DNA of 64,000 nucleotides. Origin: Gemmatimonadota bacterium (GTDB taxonomy: Bacteria > Latescibacterota > UBA2968). This document shows positions 18,283 to 26,141 of the stretch, piece by piece. Under the pieces are notes generated by a model. That model did not search any database, had not been told where the DNA came from, and was given only the letters and a program-made list of their open reading frames with translations. A program made the translations under genes and the position numbers. The DNA lies in contig PBWH01000005.1 of the NCBI GenBank assembly GCA_002727195.1, positions 74,625 through 138,624 of the forward strand. The letters run 5' to 3'. Position 1 is the stretch's first letter. Every line of letters begins with the position of its first letter.

Positions 18283-19140
18283 ATGATGTCACAGGTATTG
18301 AATGCGGACAGTTTGCCCGCGATCGAATTGACCGAGGAGCAGAAGTGGATCTTCGACACGAGGGGCTGGCTTGCCGTTCCTGGCGTGCTGGCGGATGACG
18401 ACATTGCCGAGATGCGAGACTTCGCATACCGGCTGGCGAAGGATTCGGAGTCGGTCCCGGAGGAAGAGCGATCATCGGTTGGCGGCCCTCTTCAGCGTCT
18501 GGCCGACCATCCGCTCGTAGTCGGCTTTATGACCGAGTTCGTCGGATTCGAAGGCTTACAGACCGATGACGGCTACGGCTTCCGCCACGAGGGCAGCTTC
18601 CTTACGATCCGGCCGTGGGGACCTGCCAACAAACAGTTCAACCCACACGGCGGCCGGGGTCACTTCAACTTCCCGGGCAATCACCACACCTACCACATGT
18701 CGCCAGGAAGAGTCAACAGCGGCCTGACCCGCGTCGTTTTCGAACTCAATGAAGTGAAGGCAGGAGACGGAGGCACACTGTTCCTGAGCGGCAGCCATAA
18801 AGCAGCGTTCGATCGTCCCGATTCGACCAACCAAGAGGACAGTCCGCTCTGGGAAACCTATTCATGTCCACCTGGTTCAGCCCTGTTCTTCACAGAGGCG
18901 CTCACACACTCCGCAGTCGAGTGGAAAAGCACGGAACGCGAGCGATGCGCTGTGTTTAACTGCTACAACACTATCGGCAGCAAGTGGCACCAGTGGGAAC
19001 CGACCGAAGCCGTCTACAACGCGATGCCCCCCAAGCGGCAGTCCCTCTATCGCCCCACCTGGTGCGACCGCAACCGCGTGAATCCCGGCGAGCAGAGAGG
19101 TCGACCCAACTCGTTCATCCAGCAAGGCGAGCTGGCGTAA
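18283..19140 (+). CDS. PhyH-family Fe/2-oxoglutarate enzyme with HxG instead of HxD
   Basis: A 285-residue phytanoyl-CoA dioxygenase-like protein: GWLAVPGVLADDDIAEMRDF at the start, GDGGTLFLSGSHK in the core and a distal His/Arg pair (LTHSAVEW, ERERCAV). At the position where the four other oxygenases in this window have HxD, this one reads NPHGGRGHF, so the carboxylate iron ligand is replaced by Gly. In SyrB2-type halogenases a similar loss leaves room for a halide. The subfamily with HGG may be broad, so halogenase activity is only a hypothesis. ATG ATG at 18283/18286 is preceded by AAAGG; the longer frame upstream lies in the divergent gene. Confidence 0.85.
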   Translation: MMSQVLNADSLPAIELTEEQKWIFDTRGWLAVPGVLADDDIAEMRDFAYRLAKDSESVPEEERSSVGGPLQRLADHPLVVGFMTEFVGFEGLQTDDGYGFRHEGSFLTIRPWGPANKQFNPHGGRGHFNFPGNHHTYHMSPGRVNSGLTRVVFELNEVKAGDGGTLFLSGSHKAAFDRPDSTNQEDSPLWETYSCPPGSALFFTEALTHSAVEWKSTERERCAVFNCYNTIGSKWHQWEPTEAVYNAMPPKRQSLYRPTWCDRNRVNPGEQRGRPNSFIQQGELA

Positions 19141-19163
19141 CTCGTAGACACCGTCACACTGAG

Positions 19164-19179
19164 CCCCGCGACCGCGGGG
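19164..19179 (+). terminator. GC-rich hairpin after the PhyH gene
   Basis: CCCCGC-GACC-GCGGGG followed by T-rich GTCGGTCTTTGTGT, 24 nt after the PhyH stop. A plausible intrinsic terminator. Confidence 0.45.
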
Positions 19180-19291
19180 GTGTCGGTCTTTGTGTAACTT
19201 GGTCGCCCTTCGGCTCGCGCTCCCCGCTTCGCTGAAGCTATGCGGAGGCGAGCAGGATGACCAGGTTGCTGCTTTTTGGATTAGTTACGAG

Positions 19292-20145
19292 CTATGACTC
19301 CCCCGAAATCTCCTTCACACCCGGAAACGCGTGCGCCTCCCACACCTGCTCCACAACCCCATCCCGCAACCTCGCCAAGCGCGGCACCCCGCGCCCCCAC
19401 GTCAGACGCATGAAATCCTTCTTCGACACCGTCTCGATTGGGAACGACGGCATATACGCGTCCTTCAACACCTTCATCGCATCCCCATCTTGGTCGAAAT
19501 ACGTGAGGCCGACAATCCGGATGCCGTGTGATTCGACCATCTTGCTCAGCCGGGGCATCGCACGCTTGCACCGGGTGCACGACGGCGTCATCACCACAAT
19601 CACCGTCTCTCCATTGAGATCGACCGAACCGGACCTCGCACTCAAACCCGTCAACGAAACCCCCTACCCTAAGATCCGAGTCATCAATCCGCTCGATCGC
19701 GCCCGAAATCTGAACCGCTCCGATTCCGAACGACAACACTGCCGCGCCCGTGACCAGACTACCGGCCTTCTCGACAGCCGCACCACCGCCCACGTCCCAT
19801 CCCAATACGAGCAGCCCGAGCATCAGCACGTCCTCGACAACCGCCGCACGACTCGTCATACCCGCTATACCAGGCCGCGCCGACGATCGCCGTAAACGTG
19901 ACCATCAATGCCGTCGCCACCGGAAATGTGATTCGGCGACGCTAGTTCGCGACGAGGGCCACACCGAGCACACATTCGATCGGCCCCAGCGACAGGGCGG
20001 ATCTTGCAACCAAGGCCGATGTCTGTTCATCGAATCCAAACAGAAAGGTCTAGGGAACCACGTCCCAGTAAAACTGGTCGGGATTGATCACCTTCGGAAT
20101 CCCCGCCAGCAGAAAGATCGCCCCATCAGGATCTGTGCCATGCGC
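19292..20145 (-). pseudogene. Fossil of a MauE/DoxX-like membrane protein fused to thioredoxin
   Basis: Reading the minus strand from about 20145: FLLAGIPKVINPDQFYWDVV, TAG (20050-20052), ALSLGPIECVLGVALVAN, TAG (19942-19944), FPVATALMVTFTAIVGAAWY and GYDESCG, the four-helix MauE/DoxX fold with its CGCF-type cysteine region scrambled by a frameshift. The last 120 codons stay open and encode a thioredoxin-like domain with active-site motif TPSCTRCKRAMP. Such fusions deliver or recycle reducing power across the membrane. Two amber codons and at least one frameshift make the full gene non-functional; the thioredoxin part could in theory be made alone. Confidence 0.65.
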
Positions 20146-20276
20146 GCGTGGCTTGCGAGCCGGGGTGTTATGTCGTTCTCCTCGTCCACAGGGATGCAAG
20201 AACCGACTGGTCCGGAAATGCCAAAGGCGCCGGCACGAATGCCGACGCCTTCAACCGATCAGCTCTGGGGGTGATG

Positions 20277-20705
20277 CTAGATCTTCTGCCACTCGATCTG
20301 CTTCATGAATTCGGCGATGTTCGATTTCCCCTGGCTGTACCGCGTCACGGCATCCTTACGGATCCGGATACTGATCCGATCGTTCGGCTTGAACTGGCGT
20401 ATCGTCCCCGCATAGTTGCCCAGGTAATCGATGATTCGCTCTTTCTGATGGCCCACGATATCCGGGGCCATCAGACCTTTGCGGTCGAGATCGTCGAGAA
20501 GCACGACGCCCAACCCCTTGCCTTTGATCGCCGTTACGTGGACCCGATGTGGAAAGAGTCCGCCCTCCACGAGGAACAGGACACCATACCCGTCATAGTA
20601 GGTGCCCCGCACCCGCGTGCCAGAAGCTCCCCACACCACCGGGGACGCATCCCAATCGCTGATAATGTCCATGAGCACGCCTGCTACTGCCGTTAGTCTT
20701 TTCAT
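20277..20705 (-). CDS. Conserved hypothetical protein of an ECF sigma/anti-sigma locus
   Basis: A 142-residue protein, possibly exported (short hydrophobic start). Recognisable pattern: RVRGTYYDGYGVLFLVEGG, then NYAGTIRQFKPNDRISIRI near the end. Proteins with this pattern often follow ECF sigma and zinc-finger anti-sigma genes in Planctomycetes, Verrucomicrobia and relatives; their function is unknown. It is shorter than those relatives, so a segment between the two motifs may be lost. It lies 18 bp after the broken anti-sigma gene and would have been the third gene of that operon. Confidence 0.55.
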   Translation of the reverse strand: MKRLTAVAGVLMDIISDWDASPVVWGASGTRVRGTYYDGYGVLFLVEGGLFPHRVHVTAIKGKGLGVVLLDDLDRKGLMAPDIVGHQKERIIDYLGNYAGTIRQFKPNDRISIRIRKDAVTRYSQGKSNIAEFMKQIEWQKI

Positions 20706-20723
20706 TCCTGCTCCATAGTCTGT

Positions 20724-21360
20724 TTAGGGCTGCCGATACAGCGTCTGCACGTAATTCAGCAACATCCCCGTCTGTTCGATGTTGTAGTCCACCGTTCGGA
20801 CCACACTCCGGATGCCCTGACCGACGAAATCCAGATCTCGCGCAAGTTGGTTTGCCAGTTCGTCGGACAGCTGGATCAAGACCTGGTTCTGCCTCAACTC
20901 GGATGTATCGATCAGCTACCGTGTCAGTTCGAAATAATCGCGCTGAATCGCTGCGAATTCGCCGACGGACAAAGCCTGGTTCGAGTCATCGAACTGACCG
21001 GCGTCGACACCGGTCGATCTCGCGCCCATCGCGAAATGAAACCGTCCATTCCGAACACCGATCTCGAAATCCGCGAACATCAGCAGCAGTGCCGCCGCGG
21101 CGTCTACAGCACCTCCGCCGATCCATCGCCGGACGGTACCCAAGAACCGCTTGCTGCGATCCGTCACGAACACCACCTCTGTGGTCGGCTCCTCATCCTC
21201 CCTCTGGGCTAGGATCCCACACGTTCAGCCGAGTGCCTCGATCTCTTGCCGCTTCTCCGGATGCGCATCCAGGTAGGCTTCGACCGCACGACGCTGATCC
21301 TCTTCCAGTTCTCCGTATAAATTAGTCGACGAGCAGTTCTTCGGTAATTTCAGGCGTCAT
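20724..21360 (-). pseudogene. Broken anti-sigma factor (zf-HC2-like, single membrane helix)
   Basis: The ATG at 21360 lies inside the end of the sigma gene (11-bp overlap). Translation gives MTPEITEELLVD then TAA; one base out of frame it continues NLYGELEEDQRRAVEAYLDA and HPEKRQEIEAL, the N-terminal sigma-binding helices of bacterial anti-sigma factors. Further in-frame stops (TGA after EALG, TAG after FELTR) break the rest: RSKRFLGTVRRWIGGG, a hydrophobic helix AVDAAAALLLMFADF, and a coiled C-terminal part ending VQTLYRQP. One frameshift plus two nonsense codons indicate loss of function, leaving the sigma factor unrestrained. Confidence 0.75.
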
Positions 21361-21943
21361 ACCAGACCACCTCCTCCGTCACGTTCCATTGATCAAATCG
21401 GTTTCGTAATGCCTTGAGTCCATAGTAGAGACGGGACTTCACCGTGTTGTTCGGCAACTCCAGCACCTCTGCGATCTCTCTAAACTTCAGCCCCTGATAT
21501 TCCTTAATAATGACAATCACCCGTCGCTGTTCCGGGACCTCCTGCAGCGCCCGTCCAAGCACGGCACGCAGTCCCTGCCGATGCGCGAATTCGTCTGGCT
21601 GTCCCGTCGTCGGCGCGTTCAGCGCGATTCGATACAGCCAGCTCGAGAACCGGGTCGGGTTATCCAGCTTGCGGATTCGCTGATACGCTCGAATGAAGGT
21701 CTGCTGAGTCAGATTTTTCGCCGTATCCGGACAGTCCGCGTATCGCAGGACGAAATTGTGAATCGGCTTCTGCCAATGATTCACCAGCGTGTTGAACGCC
21801 GCCGTATCGCCATTCAGATACTTCATGATCAACGCTTTAATAGTCACATCGAGATCCCGGCAGATTGCGTCTCTCGGGTTGCAGTCCTTACGACGATCGG
21901 ACCGCTCGGAAAGTTTGATTCCGTTTCTGTTTAGCGTTGGCAC
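21350..21943 (-). CDS. ECF-type RNA polymerase sigma factor with a short inter-domain linker
   Basis: A 197-residue sigma factor. Sigma-2 spans about residues 35-110 (YLNGDTAAFNTLVNHW, TFIRAYQRIRKLDNPTRFSS, WLYRIALN) and sigma-4 about 120-190 (ALQEVPEQRRVIVIIKEYQG, FREIAEVLELPNNTVKSRLY). The linker (APTTGQPDEFAHRQG) is much shorter than usual because the basic stretch after IALN is absent, perhaps by deletion. It would direct RNA polymerase to a stress or envelope regulon. Its anti-sigma partner downstream is broken. A start nearer residue 39 (MKYLNGD) is also possible. Confidence 0.85.
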   Translation of the reverse strand: MPTLNRNGIKLSERSDRRKDCNPRDAICRDLDVTIKALIMKYLNGDTAAFNTLVNHWQKPIHNFVLRYADCPDTAKNLTQQTFIRAYQRIRKLDNPTRFSSWLYRIALNAPTTGQPDEFAHRQGLRAVLGRALQEVPEQRRVIVIIKEYQGLKFREIAEVLELPNNTVKSRLYYGLKALRNRFDQWNVTEEVVWYDA

Positions 21944-22025
21944 ACTGGTAATGGCAGGGCAGGATTCTCGGGGCCAAGTGCTGCAAGATGAAGATCTCGG
22001 TGCGGGACTCCCCTCCCACTAAATT

Positions 22026-22057
22026 GGTGGTCTTTGTGTCCTTGGTGGTTAATCGCC
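22026..22057. repeat. Heptad repeat upstream of the monooxygenase gene
   Basis: GTCTTTGTGTCCTTGGTGGT then TAATCGCC: a GTGT/GTGG element pointing to the gene starting at 22134. The rest of 21944-22133 contains only TATATT (22080-22085), a possible -10. Confidence 0.55.
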
Positions 22058-22133
22058 TTTGGTTTTTCGATCGAGGTATTATATTGCCGCCCTTAACCTC
22101 ATAATCACCAACGATTTACCACAAGGAGTCCCG

Positions 22134-22442
22134 ATGGTCCACGTCATTGCCACGATCGAATGCATCGCCGGAAAACGCGACGCTTTCATCGCAGAATTCA
22201 AACAGAACGTCCCCAATTGCCTGGCCGAAGACGGCTGCATCTCCTACGGCCCCACCATCGACATCGACTCCGGCATCGGCGCCCAAGGTCCGCTCCGCGA
22301 CAACGTTGTCACCGTCGTAGAGCAATGGGAATCACTGGATGCCCTCAACGCCCACCTCGCCGCCCCGCATATGGCCACCTATCGCGAAAAGGTGAAGGAT
22401 CTTGTTGCTGGTGTGTCTCTGCAGGTATTGGAGCCAGCCTAA
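22134..22442 (+). CDS. Antibiotic biosynthesis monooxygenase (ABM/YgiN-like) domain protein
   Basis: A 102-residue single-domain ferredoxin-like protein: VHVIATIECIAGKRDAFIAE, then GCISYGPTIDIDSG and VTVVEQWESLDALNAHLAAP, the ABM pattern of cofactor-free quinol monooxygenases and related proteins. AAGGAG lies five bases before the ATG at 22134, which fixes the start; the longer open frame upstream is not coding. It is followed by the CTCCCGC-type repeat and an amidohydrolase. Substrate not known. Confidence 0.87.
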   Translation: MVHVIATIECIAGKRDAFIAEFKQNVPNCLAEDGCISYGPTIDIDSGIGAQGPLRDNVVTVVEQWESLDALNAHLAAPHMATYREKVKDLVAGVSLQVLEPA

Positions 22443-22521
22443 AACTGAGCGGGCGAGCAGGCGAGGGGTAGAGCGGGAAAAAAACCGCCTTGTCTCCCGC
22501 TCCCCCGCTCTCCTGCTCGAT
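22443..22521. repeat. CTCCCGC-type heptad repeat, inverted pair
   Basis: 22446-22477 reads GAGCGGGCGAGCAGGCGAGG and points back to the monooxygenase gene. 22492-22520 reads TCTCCCGCTCCCCCGCTCTC then CTGCTC and points forward to the amidohydrolase. The halves are degenerate inverted copies with about 7-bp periodicity. Confidence 0.65.
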
Positions 22522-22553
22522 ATCTACCTCACTCATACTGAGTGCCGCTGTAC

Positions 22554-23402
22554 ATGATTATAGATGTTCACAGTCACACCTGGCAGTATCCCGACCACTT
22601 AGGCGATGACTTTCGCGATCAATCCATCCGCGCCTGGGGCGGTCACGACGTAGACCTGACCGTTCGGTTTGAGGACTACAAGCGAGAGTGTTCGGAAGAA
22701 GTGAAGACCGTTGTCTTCGGCGGGAAGGCGAAGCTGAGCGGGATGTGGGTGGAGGACGACTACGTCGCGGAGTATGTGAACGAGCATCCGGACGACCTGA
22801 TCGGTTTCCTCTCAGTCGACCCCACGCAGCCGGGTTGGCGTGAGGATCTACGACGCAGCCACCAGGACCTGCGTCTGCGCGGTATCAAGCTGCTCTCGAT
22901 GTATGCAGGCTTCAAACCGAGTGACCCCGAGCTCAACGACCTTTGGGCCTACGCTACCGAGCATGGGCTCCCCGTCCTCCTGCACACGGGGACGACCTTC
23001 ATCGCTCAGGCGCCGCTCGAATGCACACTCCCCCGTCACCTGGACGACGTCGCCATCCGCTATCCCGACGCCAACATCATTATGGCCCACCTCTCTCATC
23101 CCTACGGCGGCGAATGCGCGGTCACCATCCGCAAGCATCCCAACGTCTACGCCGACGTCAGCGCCATCCACTACCGCCCCTGGCAACTCTACAACGCGCT
23201 GATGCTGGTCCAGGAATACGGCGTCTGGGACAAACTCCTGTTCGGCACCGACTATCCGTTCGCAACGGTAGACAACACATTGCAAGGCTTACGAGGGCTG
23301 AACAGCGTGCTGGAGGGCACATCGCTTCCGAGGCTGGACGAGGATGCGATGGAGAGGATGATCTACAGAGATTCTCTGTCTTTGTTGGGATTGAGCGGGT
23401 GA
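22554..23402 (+). CDS. Amidohydrolase 2 family metal-dependent hydrolase
   Basis: A 282-residue TIM-barrel protein. Metal-site motifs are intact: IIDVHSHTW (HxH) at the N-terminus, LLHTGTTFI, MAHLSHPYGGECAV and LFGTDYPFATVD (Asp). This family hydrolyses lactones or decarboxylates aromatic or sugar-derived acids. The start is uncertain between ATG 22554 and an in-frame GTG at 22542; neither has a clear ribosome site. The gene is bracketed by inverted CTCCCGC-type repeats and followed by a second amidohydrolase of a different subfamily, suggesting consecutive steps. Confidence 0.87.
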   Translation: MIIDVHSHTWQYPDHLGDDFRDQSIRAWGGHDVDLTVRFEDYKRECSEEVKTVVFGGKAKLSGMWVEDDYVAEYVNEHPDDLIGFLSVDPTQPGWREDLRRSHQDLRLRGIKLLSMYAGFKPSDPELNDLWAYATEHGLPVLLHTGTTFIAQAPLECTLPRHLDDVAIRYPDANIIMAHLSHPYGGECAVTIRKHPNVYADVSAIHYRPWQLYNALMLVQEYGVWDKLLFGTDYPFATVDNTLQGLRGLNSVLEGTSLPRLDEDAMERMIYRDSLSLLGLSG

Positions 23403-23478
23403 GCGGGAGACCTTCGCTTCGCTCAGGACAGAGCAGGCGAGGGCCCTTTTCTCCCGCTCTCCTGCTCCCCCGCTCAAG
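23395..23478. repeat. CTCCCGC-type heptad repeat, inverted pair
   Basis: GAGCGGGTGAGCGGGAG directly at the stop of the first amidohydrolase points back to it; TCTCCCGCTCTCCTGCTCCC then CCGCTCAAG (23451-23477) points to the second amidohydrolase. CTTCGCTTCGCTCAGGACAG in between resembles the TCCTGAGCGTAGTCGAAGG motif at 6127. Confidence 0.65.
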
Positions 23479-23500
23479 ATTAACCCAAGGGTACACGACA

Positions 23501-24382
23501 TTGATCATAGACTCACACAACCACCCATTCTACCACGGCTTGAACGCCGCCGGCGTCATCGCCGAAATGAACACCTTCGGTATCGACGTCAGCTGGCTGC
23601 TAACGTGGACGCTTCCACCCGCTCAGCACGTGCCGACAAGCCACCGTGTCTTCAATCCCTCGAACGCACGGCCGGACGGCACTCACGCCGGTGTCGTCCT
23701 CGACGACATCTCTCGATCCCGCGACCAGTATCCGGATCGCTTCGTCGCAGGTTACTGCCCTTGCCCGACCGAAGGGGATCCCGCAGCTCTGTTGGAAGCT
23801 GCCGTCAAAACGCACGGCATACGGGTCTGTGGTGAGTGGAGCTACCGGACAGTCCTGGACGACCCACGAACCATCGAGACCTTCCAAGCCGCGGGCGAGA
23901 TGGGGTTACCCGTCGTCTTGCATATCGATACACCCTACCTGTCGGATGAGACGGGCAAGCGCGTCTACCAGGACATCTGGTATGGTGGCGAGATCGACTG
24001 TCTCGAGCGAGCGCTCGAACGGTGCCCTGACACGGTCATCATTGGACACGCGCCCGGATTCTGGCGGCACATCAGCGGCGACGCGGACACTGACCCGAAG
24101 ACCTACCCGGACGGCCCGATCTTACCGGGTGGCAAACTTTTCGGCCTCTTCGACCGATTCCCGAACCTGTGGGCCGACCTGTCGGCCGGATCAGGCCTGA
24201 CCGCGATGCGACGGGACTCCGAACACGCCGTCCAGTTCATCGACCGCTACCAGGACCGCCTCCTCTATGGCCGCGACGCCCCCGGCAACGATCTGATGAA
24301 CTACCTCAACACGCTTGACCTGAGCGAGCTCATCCGAGAAAAGCTCTTCAACAAGAACGCCTCGAAGCTCGTACCGCTCTAG
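23501..24382 (+). CDS. Amidohydrolase 2 family metal-dependent hydrolase (second)
   Basis: A 293-residue amidohydrolase-fold protein: IIDSHNHPFYHGLN carries HxH, GLPVVLHIDTPYL and VIIGHAPGFWRH give the middle His residues, and LLYGRDAPGND supplies the catalytic Asp. TTG at 23501 is chosen because the HxH motif follows at once and CCAAGG lies upstream; the frame further upstream overlaps the previous gene and a repeat. The long loop after HxH (TWTLPPAQHVPTSHRVFNPS) differs from the gene before it, so the two are not recent duplicates. Substrate unknown. Confidence 0.87.
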   Translation: MIIDSHNHPFYHGLNAAGVIAEMNTFGIDVSWLLTWTLPPAQHVPTSHRVFNPSNARPDGTHAGVVLDDISRSRDQYPDRFVAGYCPCPTEGDPAALLEAAVKTHGIRVCGEWSYRTVLDDPRTIETFQAAGEMGLPVVLHIDTPYLSDETGKRVYQDIWYGGEIDCLERALERCPDTVIIGHAPGFWRHISGDADTDPKTYPDGPILPGGKLFGLFDRFPNLWADLSAGSGLTAMRRDSEHAVQFIDRYQDRLLYGRDAPGNDLMNYLNTLDLSELIREKLFNKNASKLVPL

Positions 24383-24515
24383 GTTTCTGATTGCTCCCAC
24401 ACCACCTACCTGCCGGGCCGTAGCCTTGGCGGCTGGTCCCGCCGAAGCTTCAAAGCCGGCGCCTCTCTTGCGCGCTCTTCCTGCGCCTCTCCCCCCAGGC
24501 AGCCCTTCCTTCAAC

Positions 24516-24546
24516 TTGACGCTGTCTTATTCGTGCGCTTTATACT
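24516..24546 (+). promoter_or_regulatory. Candidate sigma70-type promoter for the sulfatase gene
   Basis: TTGACG (24516-24521) and TTTATA or TATACT (24539-24546) with 17-19 bp spacing, 61 nt before the ATG at 24607. The rest of 24383-24606 shows only a degraded GC-rich repeat (GGGCCGTAGCCTTGGCGGCT at about 24415). Confidence 0.5.
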
Positions 24547-24606
24547 GACAGCAAACAAATCGGGTCACTCCCGTTAACGACCCTCCGCACTCCACTCAGG
24601 AAACAT

Positions 24607-26055
24607 ATGCCCAAGCCAAACCTGCTATTCATCATGCCCGACCAGCTCCGCGCGGACTTTCTCAGCTGCTACGGAGCGAACTTCATCGACACGCCGCATA
24701 TCGACAGCCTATGCGAGCAGGGCGTACGGTATGCGAAAGCCATCGCACCCTCTCCTCTGTGCGTTCCGATGCGGTCGACCCTCCTGACCGGCCTGAACGC
24801 CATCCGAACCGGCGTGCTCAGCAACGGCAACTTCTTGCGTCCCGACCTAGAAGAATGCGGAATCCACACCTGGCCATCGACACTCGTATCAGCCGGCTAC
24901 CGTACGTGCGCGGTCGGCAAGATGCACTTCTACCCGTGGGAAGCCTCGATGGGGTTCGAGGATCGGATCGTCTGTGAGGACAAGCGGTGGATCCACATCG
25001 AGGACGACTACCAAGAATACTTGAAGGCGAAAGGCACGCGAAAGCTCCACGGGAACGAACACGAGGGCTACCAGGAGAATCGCGGGGCCATCGTGCATCA
25101 GCATCCGTTCGAGGACTCCTGGGACGGCTTCGTCGGCAACGAGGCGGCGTCTTACATCTCGCAGTATCAGGACGACCGGCCCTTCGCGATGATGGTCGGC
25201 TTCCCCGGTCCACACTGCCCGTATGATCCTTCACCAGAGTACGCCGACCTCTACCGACCGGAGGACATGCCGAAACCGTATCCGATCGGGCCCGATCAGC
25301 CGGAGTCGTTCATCAAGGGGAACGTCCAGGGCAACCTGGGCACGTGGAACGGCGTCGACTACACCGAGTTTACCGACGAACACAAGGCGAAGATTCGTGG
25401 CCACTACGCCGGTCTGGTCAAAGGGATCGACGACAAGGTCGGCAAGATCATCGACTCCCTAAAGGCGACCGATAAGTGGAACAACACGATCGTGATCTTC
25501 TGCAGCGATCACGGCGACTACCTCGGTGATCACGGCCTGATCGGCAAGGGCGCGTATTACGAGTCGAGCACCAAGGTCCCGCTGATCGTCCGGCATCCCG
25601 CGATGAGCGAGTCGATCGTTCACGAATCGCCAGCCACAGTCATGGACATCACGGCCACGCTCCTTCACTTCGGCGGCTGTGAGGTTCCGGGCTACATGGA
25701 CTCCCGTCCACTCGCCGACCTCGGCGTGGATGGATCCGAGAGTCGAAAACAGGTCTACGGCTTTGTCACCGGCGGCAGCATGAGCTACGACGGCACCTGG
25801 AAGCTCGCGCGATACGCCACCGGCTACGGCGCGCTCTTCAACGTCGACGACGACCCGGCCGAACAGAACAACCGAATCGACGATCCAGATTGTCAGGAGA
25901 TCCGGGATCGTCTCGACTCGGAGCTGAACGCCCATATGATCCGGTCGATCAACCTAGCGAACGCCGAGAAGAACCACCAGACCTCGTGGGAGGACCCGCT
26001 CTACTGTGCCGGTGAAAGCCAGTGGAATCGAGTCTATCCCCAACCGATATCATAG
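24607..26055 (+). CDS. Type I sulfatase/phosphonate hydrolase-like protein with CxPMR motif
   Basis: A 482-residue alkaline-phosphatase-superfamily enzyme. LLFIMPDQLRADFLSCYGA gives the first metal Asp, PSPLCVPMRSTLLTGLNAIR the formylglycine motif with Met in place of the usual Ser (CxPMR), VGKMHFYPWE the active-site Lys/His and IFCSDHGDYLGDHGLIGKG the second metal site. Such enzymes remove sulfate or phosphonate esters from carbohydrates or other organics. CAGGAA precedes the ATG. No signal peptide is visible, implying cytoplasmic action on imported sugars. The next gene is an enolase-superfamily protein, consistent with an acid-sugar pathway. Confidence 0.92.
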   Translation: MPKPNLLFIMPDQLRADFLSCYGANFIDTPHIDSLCEQGVRYAKAIAPSPLCVPMRSTLLTGLNAIRTGVLSNGNFLRPDLEECGIHTWPSTLVSAGYRTCAVGKMHFYPWEASMGFEDRIVCEDKRWIHIEDDYQEYLKAKGTRKLHGNEHEGYQENRGAIVHQHPFEDSWDGFVGNEAASYISQYQDDRPFAMMVGFPGPHCPYDPSPEYADLYRPEDMPKPYPIGPDQPESFIKGNVQGNLGTWNGVDYTEFTDEHKAKIRGHYAGLVKGIDDKVGKIIDSLKATDKWNNTIVIFCSDHGDYLGDHGLIGKGAYYESSTKVPLIVRHPAMSESIVHESPATVMDITATLLHFGGCEVPGYMDSRPLADLGVDGSESRKQVYGFVTGGSMSYDGTWKLARYATGYGALFNVDDDPAEQNNRIDDPDCQEIRDRLDSELNAHMIRSINLANAEKNHQTSWEDPLYCAGESQWNRVYPQPIS

Positions 26056-26098
26056 ATTAGCGGGCTCTGCCCACCCTGTCACAAACACGTGTAATCTC

Positions 26099-26121
26099 GT
26101 CCCCAGCCTGCGGCTGGGGAC
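26099..26121. terminator. Perfect GC-rich hairpin between the sulfatase and dehydratase genes
   Basis: GTCCCCAGCC-TGC-GGCTGGGGAC: a 10-bp perfect stem with a 3-nt loop. No T-run follows; it may attenuate or be a REP-like element. It ends 21 nt before the next start. Confidence 0.5.
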
Positions 26122-26141
26122 ATTGCAGCCGTCTAACGCCA

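Noticed and set aside
22443-23478. CRISPR array or direct tandem repeats
   Set aside because: The repeats are degenerate heptads without regular spacers and occur at gene borders in inverted pairs.
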